Of a stretch of 53,295 nt of DNA, positions 32,367-40,281 are shown in pieces (the first letter of the stretch is position 1; every line of letters begins with the position of its first letter). The notes below the pieces were generated by a model. That model searched no databases and was not told the origin of the DNA. It saw only the letters and a program-made list of their open reading frames with translations. Origin of the DNA: Streptosporangiales bacterium (GTDB lineage: Bacteria > Actinomycetota > Actinomycetes > Streptosporangiales > WHST01); contig WHST01000034.1 in assembly GCA_009379955.1 (NCBI GenBank), positions 1-53,295 on the forward strand, written 5' to 3'. A program made the translations under genes and the position numbers.

Positions 32367-33509
32367 TCACGGTCGAACAGGTCGTGGAGGCTGCTCCGGG
32401 TCGGCCGGATCGAGATACGCGAGGAGACTCTCCGTCAGCGGCCTGAGTCGTTCGCGGCGCAGGTGGTACAGGACGTACTGGCCGTCGCGGTGTGGCTCGA
32501 GCACTCCGCTCTCGGTGAGCTGGTGCAGGTGTTTGGACAGCGATGACTCGGTGATACCGACCAGCGGTGCGAGTTCCTGGGTGCTCCGTGGACGCTCGGC
32601 GATCCAGCGCAACGTGCGGAGCCGAACGTCGTCGCCGCATGCCCGCAGGACGGACACCAGGTCTGTCGGTGGGATGCGAGGTCGCGCCTGCCTGGTGACG
32701 AACGAGGGATCGTAGGTCATGCCGATCGACCATGGTGCGTCGACGCTGTACCAGATGTGCGGCCAGGAGAACGCGCTCGGCACGAAGGTGAACGTGTCCG
32801 TCACCATCACTTCGGTGTTCTGGAGGTCGGCGGCCGATCCCCACTGCGGCGCACAGGTGACGTCGAGGTCGAACTGCCGGCGGCCTGGGTAGCCGCGCAC
32901 ACGTGGTCCGAGCGTGTCGACGAACCCGGTGAGGCCGGCGGTGAGCAACAGTCGGCCGGCCTCGCTGACGGAGTCCGCGAGCCGCGGTTCCACGCGCAGC
33001 CATTCCTTCTCGAACGCCGCGTCCCAGTAGTCCTCCAGGAGCCGGCAGAGGCGCTCGATGAAGGCAGGTGGGTCGTCGCGTGCCATCTGCCGTGCGGAGT
33101 CGGTGTGCTCGGGCTCCGGCCGGGCGGCGAAGGCCGGTGCCTCCGCGAACTCCGCGGTGATCGTCTCGGCCGGCAGCGCGCGCAGGTCGGCGAGACCGTC
33201 GTGGAACGACGCCGAGGTATCAGCCGGAAACCGACCGAGTGGATCAGGCAGCGCCGTGCCCGCGCCCGGCGGTGATGCGCCCAGGACGGCGGCATGGGCC
33301 GCGATCTCGCGGCGGAGCGACGGCGGCAGTTGTCGCATCTGCCGGATCCACGGGTGATGGAGCGGGTGCCGCTGCGGCTCCACGAGCACATGGAGGCTGA
33401 ACACCGCCTCGAGCAACGGCCCGTAGCTGAAACAGACGCTCTCGACGGGGTCCACGGGGAGGTGGAAGCGGATGGTGGCCAATGTCGTCAATTCCGAATC
33501 AATCGTCAC
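32367..33509 (-). CDS. ArsR-type transcription regulator with DUF5937-like N-terminal part
   Basis: 380 residues from GTG 33509; the ribosome site is weak. The first ~280 residues (SVCFSYGPLLEAVFSLHVLV ... ) fit the DUF5937-like domain often fused to ArsR helix-turn-helix regulators in actinobacteria. The winged helix is at about 290-355: LRTLRWIAERPRSTQELAPL then ITESSLSKHLHQLTESGVLE. No Cys-based metal site is visible, so it is not a classic metal sensor. It is divergent from the secreted-protein gene at 33570 with 60 bp between starts, and may control it. Confidence 0.85.
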   Translation of the reverse strand: MTIDSELTTLATIRFHLPVDPVESVCFSYGPLLEAVFSLHVLVEPQRHPLHHPWIRQMRQLPPSLRREIAAHAAVLGASPPGAGTALPDPLGRFPADTSASFHDGLADLRALPAETITAEFAEAPAFAARPEPEHTDSARQMARDDPPAFIERLCRLLEDYWDAAFEKEWLRVEPRLADSVSEAGRLLLTAGLTGFVDTLGPRVRGYPGRRQFDLDVTCAPQWGSAADLQNTEVMVTDTFTFVPSAFSWPHIWYSVDAPWSIGMTYDPSFVTRQARPRIPPTDLVSVLRACGDDVRLRTLRWIAERPRSTQELAPLVGITESSLSKHLHQLTESGVLEPHRDGQYVLYHLRRERLRPLTESLLAYLDPADPEQPPRPVRP

Positions 33510-33569
33510 CGGCGTGGGCAGGACCTAGCATCGGCTCGGTGTCTGACCCCGCGGAGAGGAGACTGCCCA

Positions 33570-34274
33570 GTGCTTCGGTCACTGATGCGGCTCATCGTAG
33601 TGACGACCTTGATCGCGACGTCGCTGGCGTTCCCGAGTGCCGCGGCCGCCGAATCTCCGAGAGGAGCGGTCTGCACCAGTGACAACGGCTCGAACGTGCG
33701 GGCCTACTTCGGAATCCGGCGTGCGGACGTCATCTGGCTGAACCTGCAAGGCCACCATCCGCCCTGTGTGACCGTCGTTCAGGGCCGCACCTTCTACCGG
33801 GCCCACGGCTGGATCGCTCAGCTGCCACCGGGAACCCAGGTCGACGGGGAGACCATCGAGACCGTCTACCCCGAGGGCTACCGGCCGAACCACCCGGCTC
33901 CGATGGTCGACTTTCTCTCGAAGGTCTCGCAAGCCAGGTACGTCGTCAGCCGCGCCGGCCAGGTAGAGATCGCCAGGACCGTCGACCGGCGGGAGCTGCT
34001 CGCGCACGCGAAGCTCGGCGCGTACGGGGATCTCTTCGTCGCACCGGACAGCTCGTCCGGTGTCACTGTCCACAGCCAAGCGCCGGAGTGGACCACCCTC
34101 GAACCCTTCAGCGCACGACGGTTGAGCGTCGGCGAGCACACTGTCGAGATCTACTGGACGCTGACCAAACGGCACTGCGACGGGTTCGCGGCGGATCCTG
34201 CCGCCGACTGCATACCGGCCGGTGAGAGCCTCAGCACGAGTACCGTCTTCAACGTCGTGCCACGCCACGCCTGA
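33570..34274 (+). CDS. Secreted protein of unknown function with four Cys
   Basis: 234 residues from GTG 33570, preceded by GGAGAGGAG. ATG 33585 is possible but too far from that site. The signal peptide runs LMRLIVVTTLIATSLAFPSA and ends AAA-ES. The mature part has four Cys (AVCTS, PPCVT, RHCDG, ADCIP), suggesting two disulfides, and no known domain. The segment GEHTVEIYWTLTKRHCDG suggests a beta-sandwich. It is divergent from the ArsR-type regulator. Confidence 0.75.
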   Translation: MLRSLMRLIVVTTLIATSLAFPSAAAAESPRGAVCTSDNGSNVRAYFGIRRADVIWLNLQGHHPPCVTVVQGRTFYRAHGWIAQLPPGTQVDGETIETVYPEGYRPNHPAPMVDFLSKVSQARYVVSRAGQVEIARTVDRRELLAHAKLGAYGDLFVAPDSSSGVTVHSQAPEWTTLEPFSARRLSVGEHTVEIYWTLTKRHCDGFAADPAADCIPAGESLSTSTVFNVVPRHA

Positions 34275-34365
34275 GCCAGTCGATCATCGGGTCGTGTCCG
34301 AGAGGCGAGGACAACGACCCGGTGACCGCGATCTCGTTCGTCGTCTCCCTCATGATCGCCATCGT

Positions 34366-34408
34366 GTCAACGTGAGTTGACGAGTGGAAGCCGTCAATGT
34401 AAGTTGAC
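34366..34408 (+). promoter_or_regulatory. Promoter with two palindromic operators ahead of the ABC exporter genes
   Basis: Palindrome 1 is GTCAACGTGAGTTGAC (34366-34381) and palindrome 2 is GTCAATGTAAGTTGAC (34393-34408), 27 bp apart. TTGACG at 34377-34382 and TAAGTT at 34400-34405 make a good -35/-10 pair with 17 bp between them, so both palindromes overlap the promoter. The regulator is not encoded next door. A TetR-type protein is the usual partner of such exporters. Confidence 0.7.
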
Positions 34409-34490
34409 ACCTCCGCTGTCAGTCGCCTGTGCGGGTTTTGACAGTGCACTCGGCGAGCCTGGTCCTGTCAGGCCTTCACGGAGGGAACAC

Positions 34491-35474
34491 ATGGCGAACA
34501 TGATCGAGGCCGAGGGGCTCGTGAAGCGGTACGGGAAGACGGTCGCGCTCGGGGGTGTCGACCTCGTGGTGCCCGAGGGGCGGGTGCTCGGCCTGCTCGG
34601 CCCGAACGGCGCCGGCAAGACGACGGCGGTGCGTGTCCTCTCCACGTTGCTGCGTCCGGACGAGGGCAGGGCGACGGTCGGTGGCTACGACGTGGTCAGG
34701 CAGGCGCACGACGTCCGGCGGCTCATCGGGCTCACCGGCCAGTACGCGTCCGTTGACGAGGAGCTCACCGGCACCCAGAACCTCGTGATGATCGGCCGGC
34801 TGCTGGAGATGTCACGGTCGGCGGCGAAGGCGAGAGCCCGCGAGCTGCTGGAGCGGTTCGAGCTCACCGACGCGGCGGGTCGCCGGGCCAAGACGTACTC
34901 CGGTGGCATGCGGCGCAAGCTCGACCTCGCCGCGAGCCTCGTCGGCAACCCGTCGGTGCTCTACCTCGACGAGCCGACCACGGGGCTCGACCCGTACGCC
35001 AGGCGCGAGGTGTGGGAAGTCATCCGTGCGCTGGTCTCCGGCGGTGCCACCGTCCTGCTCACCACGCAGTACCTCGACGAGGCGGAGCGCCTCGCCGACG
35101 AGATCACCGTCTTCGACAAGGGCGTCGTCGTCGCGAGCGGCAGTGCGCCCGAGCTCAAGCGCCGCGTCGGCGGACAGACGCTCCGCGTCCGCGCGAGGGA
35201 CGAGTCCGACCTGGTGACGCTCACGGCGATCGTCGCCGAGGTGACGGCGACGGCGCCGACGCGTGAGTCCGACGGCATGACCGTCGCGGCACCCACCGAG
35301 GATCCCGGCATGCTGCTCGCCGTCGTGCGCCGGCTCGACGCCGCCGGCCTGGTCGTCGACGAGCTCACGCTCGGCAGACCCAGCCTCGACGACGTCTTCC
35401 TCGCACTCACCGGCCATCGCGCCGAGGACGCGGACACCACGACACCGGCCGTTCCCGAAGGGAGCCTCGCGTGA
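34491..35474 (+). CDS. ABC exporter ATPase, DrrA type
   Basis: 327 residues from an ATG after GGAGGG. Motifs are Walker A GPNGAGKTT, Q-loop LTGQYASVDEELTG, signature YSGGMRRKLDLA, Walker B VLYLDEPTTGLD and H-loop TTQYLDEAERLAD. The signature and the C-terminal segment (LGRPSLDDVFLALTGH) are those of the DrrA family of daunorubicin-type drug exporters. It works with the permease encoded downstream. The two genes are joined by an in-frame spacer. Confidence 0.93.
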   Translation: MANMIEAEGLVKRYGKTVALGGVDLVVPEGRVLGLLGPNGAGKTTAVRVLSTLLRPDEGRATVGGYDVVRQAHDVRRLIGLTGQYASVDEELTGTQNLVMIGRLLEMSRSAAKARARELLERFELTDAAGRRAKTYSGGMRRKLDLAASLVGNPSVLYLDEPTTGLDPYARREVWEVIRALVSGGATVLLTTQYLDEAERLADEITVFDKGVVVASGSAPELKRRVGGQTLRVRARDESDLVTLTAIVAEVTATAPTRESDGMTVAAPTEDPGMLLAVVRRLDAAGLVVDELTLGRPSLDDVFLALTGHRAEDADTTTPAVPEGSLA

Positions 35475-35584
35475 CTCTGTACCCCGCAGTCCTCCGCCGC
35501 TCCGTTCCTCGCTCACTGACGGCTTGCTCAGCGCTGACCGGCTGCCCTGTCGCTGCGATGCTCACTCTGGAGGACTGCTCATGA
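35471..35584 (+). other. In-frame bridging ORF between the ABC exporter genes
   Basis: The 106-bp gap is open for 37 codons. Its GTG overlaps the ATPase stop (GTGA, 35471-35474) and its TGA overlaps the permease ATG (ATGA, 35581-35584). On the minus strand it contains GAGCGAGGAACGGAGCGG, close to the core in the permease spacer at 9132-9251. The peptide (TLYPAVLRRSVPRSL...) has no known match by eye. Confidence 0.35.
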
Positions 35585-36396
35585 CGGCCACGACGCTCGA
35601 ACCGAGCCTGCCGACACCCACGCGGCACCGGGTGTCGCCGCTCGCCGGAGTGCGGCACGGCCTCACCATCGGGTGGCGCAACCTGGTGCGGGTCAAGAAC
35701 GCGCCGGAGCAGCTCATCGGCTTCGTCCTGCAGCCGATCCTGTTCATCGCGCTGTTCGTGTTCCTGTTCGGCGGCGCGATCTCCGGCGACTGGCGCACGT
35801 ACCTGCAGTTCGTGCTCCCGGGCATCCTGGTGCAGACGGTGGTGTTCGCCAGCATGGGCACCGGCGCCTCGCTCGCCGACGACATCACCAAGGGCGTGTT
35901 CGACAGGTTCCGCAGCCTGCCCATCGCGCGGTGGGCGCCGCTGCTCGGCGCGGTGCTGGCAGACCTCGCGACGTACGTCGTCAGCGTGCTCGTGGTGCTG
36001 GTCGCGGGACTCGTGCTGGGGTTCGACTTCACCGGCGGCCCGCTCGGCGTGCTCGCCGGCTGCCTGCTCGTCCTCGCGTTCACGTTCGCGCTGAGCTGGG
36101 TGACGGCGACCGTGGGGCTGCTGGTGCGGAAGCCGTCCGGCGTCCAGGCCCTCGCGATCGTCGTGATGATGCCGCTCACCTTCGGCAGCAACCTGTTCGC
36201 CGACCCGTCGTCGATGCCGGGCTGGCTGCAGGCCTGGGTCGAGGTCAACCCCGTCAGCCACCTGATTACCGCGACCCGCGGCCTCTTCGCCGGCGACCCG
36301 GCGGCCGGCGCCACCGTCGCCGCCGTCGCGTGGGCGGTCGGCATCGTGGTCGTCTTCGCGCCGCTCGCGGTGTGGCTCTACCGGCGCAGGGCCTGA
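35581..36396 (+). CDS. ABC-2 type exporter permease, DrrB type
   Basis: 271 residues from an ATG after GGAGG. Six TM helices are seen: LIGFVLQPILFIALFVFLFG, ILVQTVVFASMGTGASLADD, then VVSVLVVLVAGLVLG, LLVLAFTFALSWVTATVGLL, VVMMPLTFGSNLFAD and a last one before LYRRRA. The N-terminal KNAPEQLIGFVLQPI and FDRFRSLPIARWAPL loop are standard for DrrB proteins. It forms the membrane part with the DrrA-type ATPase, probably exporting a hydrophobic drug or lipid. Confidence 0.92.
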   Translation: MTATTLEPSLPTPTRHRVSPLAGVRHGLTIGWRNLVRVKNAPEQLIGFVLQPILFIALFVFLFGGAISGDWRTYLQFVLPGILVQTVVFASMGTGASLADDITKGVFDRFRSLPIARWAPLLGAVLADLATYVVSVLVVLVAGLVLGFDFTGGPLGVLAGCLLVLAFTFALSWVTATVGLLVRKPSGVQALAIVVMMPLTFGSNLFADPSSMPGWLQAWVEVNPVSHLITATRGLFAGDPAAGATVAAVAWAVGIVVVFAPLAVWLYRRRA

Positions 36397-36418
36397 CACC
36401 GGCACGAGCGCGGTCGGA

Positions 36419-39400
36419 TCACGTTCGGGGGGTGATCCGGCCGCGCAGCCATTCGAGGGCACCGGCACGGTCACGGTCCGCGCCCTCGGCGTGCAGCCGG
36501 TCGTACGCCGGGTCGCCGAGCGCGTCGCGGGTGCGTCCGACGAGCGCGGCGTGGTCGAGGTTGGCCGAGGGGACGGTGCCGAACACCGCGCGCGTGGCGC
36601 CGAGAAGCCGTGCCGCCCCCTCGGCGTCGCCCGCCGCCAGCGCGTGGGCCGCGAAGCCCTCCACGACGAGGCCGACCAACGGCATGTCGTGGGCCCGCTC
36701 GGCCAGCTCGTACGCCGTGCGCAACGCCGCCGCCGCCTCGTCGAGCCGCCCGGCGGCCGTCTCGACCCTGGCGCGGCCGAGGTGCATCGTGACGCGCATC
36801 TGCGACGCCGACGGCATGGGCGTCGCCTCGACCCGGGCGATCGCCTCGGCGTACCGTCTCGCGGCGTCGTCGAGCCTGCCCTCGCGGAACGCGAGGTCGG
36901 CCTCCCCGGCGTCGACGTAGGCGTCCTGGGCCGGCCACCAGAGGTTGGTGCGCAGCTCCCTGGCATCGGCCAGAGCCGCGCGTGCGCCGTCGAAGTCGCC
37001 GGACACCGCGTGCAGCTCGGCCATCCGGACCAGCGTCTGCGCCACGTCGTCGCCCGAACCGAGCGCGCGCATGTCGTCGAGCGCGCGACGGTACGCGTCG
37101 AGCGCCGTCGCGTACTCACCCGCGCGCGCGTGCCGGTCGGCGAGCATCGCGAGCGAGACGGCCGTCCCCCACCGGTCGCCGAGCGCGCGGTACTCGTCGT
37201 AGACGATGTCCTGGTCTGCGGTCACCATCGCGCCGTCGCCGAGGAACGCGCCGACCTGACTCCTGACCACGCGGGCGGTCGTGCGGGTCCACGGGTCGGG
37301 GTCGTCCTCGATGATGTCGGCCAGCAGGGGCAGACTGCCCTCGAAGTCGTTCTCGAGCAGGTGGACACCCGGCTCGAGCAGGCCGAGCATAGGGAACCGG
37401 TACGGCTTCTCGCATCCGGCGAGCGCTGCCAGCCCTCGGCGCAGGCCTTCCTTGAGGCCCTGGGTGTCGTCGGCGGATGCGGCGGTCGAGCCGAGGAGTG
37501 CGGTCATCGCACGGTCCTCGGGGTCCGCGTCGCCGGTGAGCGCGTCCGCCCTGGGCGCCCAGTACCTGAGGTCGCCGTGTATGCCGCGCAGCATCCAGTA
37601 CCAGCCGGCCGCGGCGACGAGCCCGGTCGCCGTCGCGGTGTCGTCGGACTCGATGCTCCACCGCAGGGCGGCGGCGATGTCCTCGCGCAGGCCGTCCAGG
37701 CGGACCACCGTGCGGAGTTGGTCGGGCCCGCGCAGCAGCGGCTCGCCGTGCCTGGTGACGTCGAGGACGTGCGCCGCGTGCCGGTCCCTGAACCGGTCGG
37801 CGGAGCCGGAGTCGGTCAACCGGTCCATGGCGTACGCGCGGATGGTCTCGAGCAGCCGGTACCGCACGTCGGCGTCGCCCACCGGGTCGGCGAGGGACTT
37901 GTCGACGAGGGCGGCGAGCACGTCGAAGACGTCGTCGCGGGGCAGGTCCTCGTCGGCGCACACCTCCTCGACGTCGGCGAGGGTGACGGGTCCCGCGAAC
38001 ACGGCCAGCCGCTGCAGCAGCAGGCGTTCGGGCTTGTCGAGGGTGTCCCACGACCAGTCGACGACGGCACCGAGCGTCTGGTGGCGCGCCATCGCCGTGC
38101 GGCTGCCGCCGGTCAGCAGCCGGAACCTGTCGCCGAGCCGGTCGGCGAGCTGGTGCGGCGACATCGCGCGCATCCGCGCGGCGGCGAGCTCGATGGCGAG
38201 CGGCATGCCGTCGAGCCGGTGGCAGATCGTAGTGACGGCCGCGACGTTGTCGTCGGTCACGACGAAGTCGGGACGCACGCCGCGCGCCCGGTCGACGAAC
38301 AGCCGCACGGCGGCGTGGGAGACCGCGTCGCCGGGAGAGGAGTCGTCCGGCGGGACGTCGAGAGGTGGGAGCGGGCACAGTGTCTCGCCGGTGATCGAGA
38401 GCGGTTCCCTGCTCGTCGCGAGGATGCGTACCTCCGGGCAGGCGGCGAGCACCTCGGCCGCGAACGTGGCGGCCGACTCGACCAGGTGCTCGCAGTTGTC
38501 GAGGACGAGCAGGACGTGCGCCGTCGCGAGGTTGCCAAGCAGTCGCTCCATGGCGTCCGTGACCTGCGGGCGCTCGGCGTCCATCTGCTTGAAGAGGTTC
38601 TGCTGGCGCATCCCGAGCATGGCGAGGACCGCGCTGGGGAGCTGTGCGGGTTCGTGGACGGGAGCGAGCTCGAGGAGGTGCACGCCGTCGCGCTGTCCGG
38701 CCTCGACGCGTGCCGCGGCCTCGGTGGCGAGCCTCGTCTTCCCCGCGCCGCCCGGCCCGACCACCGTCACGAGGCGCGAGGTGTCGAGCGCGGCCACGAG
38801 GCGGTCGAGCTCGTGCTCGCGCCCGACGAAGCTGGTGAGCTGGGCCGGCAGCGCGGAGCGGAGCGGCGTCGTGGCACGGGCCCGCGGGCGGATGGCGTCG
38901 TCCTGGCGCAGGATCGCGAGATGGGTCTCGCCGAGCTCGGCGGACGGCTCGACGCCGAGCTCGTCGACGAGCGCCCTGCGCGTGCGGGCGTAGACGTCGA
39001 GCGCGTCGCTCTGGCGGCCCGCGTCGTAGAGCGTACGCATCAGCTGCACCTGGAGGCGCTCGCGCAACGGATGCGCCCGTGCGCGTGCCTCGAGGCCGGT
39101 GAGGTCGACGGCGGTGCCGGTGCGGAACGCGGCGTCGACCGCCGTGTCGTGCAGGTCGAGGCGCAGCTCGGCGGCACGGACGGCCACGCTCGCGGCAAAC
39201 GGTGCGTCACCCACGTCGGCGAGCGGCTCGCCGCGCCACCGCGCGAGTGCGTCCCCGGCCAGCCGCCCTGCCGCCGTCGCGTCCCCGTCGGCGAGGTGGG
39301 TGCGGGCGGCCCTGGCGAGGTGCTCGACCGAGAGCAGGTCGACGTCGTCGATGCCCACCCGCAGGGCGTAGCCGGCGGCGTGGGACTCGAGCGCGCCGGC

Positions 39401-39637
39401 GGTGTCGTCGCCGACCGCGGCGAGCGCGCGACGGAGCCGGGAGACCAGGGTGTGCAAGGCGTTGGCGCCGGGAGCGTCGTCACCCCACAGGTCCGCGGCG
39501 AGCGTGCCGGAGAGGACGACGACCCCGGGGGTGAGGGCGAGGCGGGCGAGCAGCGCGCGGGGACGCGGGCCGCCGAGGGCGTACGCGCGTCCGTCGTCGT
39601 CGTGGACCTCGACCGGCCCGAGCAGCGCGACTCGCAC
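36419..39637 (-). CDS. AfsR/SARP-type transcription regulator (BTAD + NB-ARC ATPase + TPR)
   Basis: 1072 residues from a GTG. An OmpR-like winged helix (about 1-95, LGPVEVHDDDGRAYALGG) leads to a bacterial transcriptional activation domain (about 100-245, ERLQVQLMRTLYDAGRQSDAL). The ATPase follows, with FVGREHELDRLV, Walker A VVGPGGAGKTRLA and Walker B LLVLDNCEHL, and then TPR-like helices to the end. AfsR-type proteins activate secondary metabolism genes after ATP binding. It converges with the exporter permease 22 bp away. Its target is not evident, and no biosynthetic cluster is in the window. Confidence 0.92.
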   Translation of the reverse strand: MRVALLGPVEVHDDDGRAYALGGPRPRALLARLALTPGVVVLSGTLAADLWGDDAPGANALHTLVSRLRRALAAVGDDTAGALESHAAGYALRVGIDDVDLLSVEHLARAARTHLADGDATAAGRLAGDALARWRGEPLADVGDAPFAASVAVRAAELRLDLHDTAVDAAFRTGTAVDLTGLEARARAHPLRERLQVQLMRTLYDAGRQSDALDVYARTRRALVDELGVEPSAELGETHLAILRQDDAIRPRARATTPLRSALPAQLTSFVGREHELDRLVAALDTSRLVTVVGPGGAGKTRLATEAAARVEAGQRDGVHLLELAPVHEPAQLPSAVLAMLGMRQQNLFKQMDAERPQVTDAMERLLGNLATAHVLLVLDNCEHLVESAATFAAEVLAACPEVRILATSREPLSITGETLCPLPPLDVPPDDSSPGDAVSHAAVRLFVDRARGVRPDFVVTDDNVAAVTTICHRLDGMPLAIELAAARMRAMSPHQLADRLGDRFRLLTGGSRTAMARHQTLGAVVDWSWDTLDKPERLLLQRLAVFAGPVTLADVEEVCADEDLPRDDVFDVLAALVDKSLADPVGDADVRYRLLETIRAYAMDRLTDSGSADRFRDRHAAHVLDVTRHGEPLLRGPDQLRTVVRLDGLREDIAAALRWSIESDDTATATGLVAAAGWYWMLRGIHGDLRYWAPRADALTGDADPEDRAMTALLGSTAASADDTQGLKEGLRRGLAALAGCEKPYRFPMLGLLEPGVHLLENDFEGSLPLLADIIEDDPDPWTRTTARVVRSQVGAFLGDGAMVTADQDIVYDEYRALGDRWGTAVSLAMLADRHARAGEYATALDAYRRALDDMRALGSGDDVAQTLVRMAELHAVSGDFDGARAALADARELRTNLWWPAQDAYVDAGEADLAFREGRLDDAARRYAEAIARVEATPMPSASQMRVTMHLGRARVETAAGRLDEAAAALRTAYELAERAHDMPLVGLVVEGFAAHALAAGDAEGAARLLGATRAVFGTVPSANLDHAALVGRTRDALGDPAYDRLHAEGADRDRAGALEWLRGRITPRT

Positions 39638-39685
39638 GCGTCCATCGTGTCACCCCGGCACGCGGGACTGGCCGGCACGCGAGAG

Positions 39686-39727
39686 CGCCGGCCGGGACGG
39701 TCGCTCGTGACGACGCCCCGGCCGGCG
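39686..39727 (-). terminator. Hairpin downstream of the SCO5389-type gene
   Basis: CGCCGGCCGGG (39686-39696) pairs with CCCGGCCGGCG (39717-39727), an 11-bp perfect stem starting 8 bp past the left-reading stop. Confidence 0.6.
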
Positions 39728-39735
39728 GGTTCGGA

Positions 39736-40128
39736 TCAGCAGTTGACGAACTCGGGCCGCTGGTTCAGCACCTGGCTCTCGATGGACGTGAACTCCCGGT
39801 ACTCCGGGCTGCTGCGCGCGTTCGGTGCGAACACGGCGACCCGGTGGCAGTTCTGGAACGCGAGCACGATGTTGAAGTGCCGTTCGAGTGCCGCCCGGAT
39901 GGCGTTGCTCGACATCGCGCGCAGCACCTGACCGCGGGCGGTCTCGTCCGGTGGCTCCTCCTGGTTGTCCACGAACGGGCGGTCGGCAGCCCCGAGCTCG
40001 TTCACGAGGCGGTCGACCATGTCGTACGCGTACGGCAGGGACGTGCGCACGCAGTCGACGAAGTCGTGGTCGAGGACGCGTCCGCGGCGCGCGTCGTCGA
40101 TCAGGTTGGCAGGGACGGTCAGCGACAT
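39736..40128 (-). CDS. SCO5389-family protein
   Basis: 130 residues from ATG 40128, placed by GGAGG five bases upstream. The frame continues upstream without a better start. The pattern MSLTVPANLIDDARRG, FVDCVRTSLPYAYDMVDRLV, ALERHFNIVLAFQNCHRVAV and LNQRPEFVNC is that of a short conserved actinobacterial family of unknown function named after SCO5389. Three Cys are conserved in that family as recalled. It is cytoplasmic. A Zur-like palindrome lies 63 bp upstream, shared with the divergent MFS gene. Confidence 0.85.
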   Translation of the reverse strand: MSLTVPANLIDDARRGRVLDHDFVDCVRTSLPYAYDMVDRLVNELGAADRPFVDNQEEPPDETARGQVLRAMSSNAIRAALERHFNIVLAFQNCHRVAVFAPNARSSPEYREFTSIESQVLNQRPEFVNC

Positions 40129-40191
40129 AGGTTCCTCCGAGTATGCGCGAACAGTGACATGATGATCACACACCGCAATCGTCCAAGATCG

Positions 40192-40206
40192 TGACAATGA
40201 TTGTCA
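40192..40206. promoter_or_regulatory. Fur-family (Zur-like) operator
   Basis: TGACAATGATTGTCA is a perfect 7-1-7 palindrome with the AATGATT core of actinobacterial Zur boxes (TGAAAATGATTTTCA type). It lies between the divergent SCO5389-type and MFS genes, 63 and 75 bp from their starts. Another Fur-type regulator is possible. Confidence 0.6.
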
Positions 40207-40281
40207 ATAGCCCTCTTGCGATGTGAACCGAGTGCGATCCCGGTCACGGCCGTCACCAAGATCAGCTCCTAGCATGAGTCG

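Noticed and set aside
36491-39931. 1146-residue plus-strand open frame
   Set aside because: It is antisense to the AfsR-type regulator, which has clear domains; the plus-strand product is biased Arg/Val/Glu sequence.
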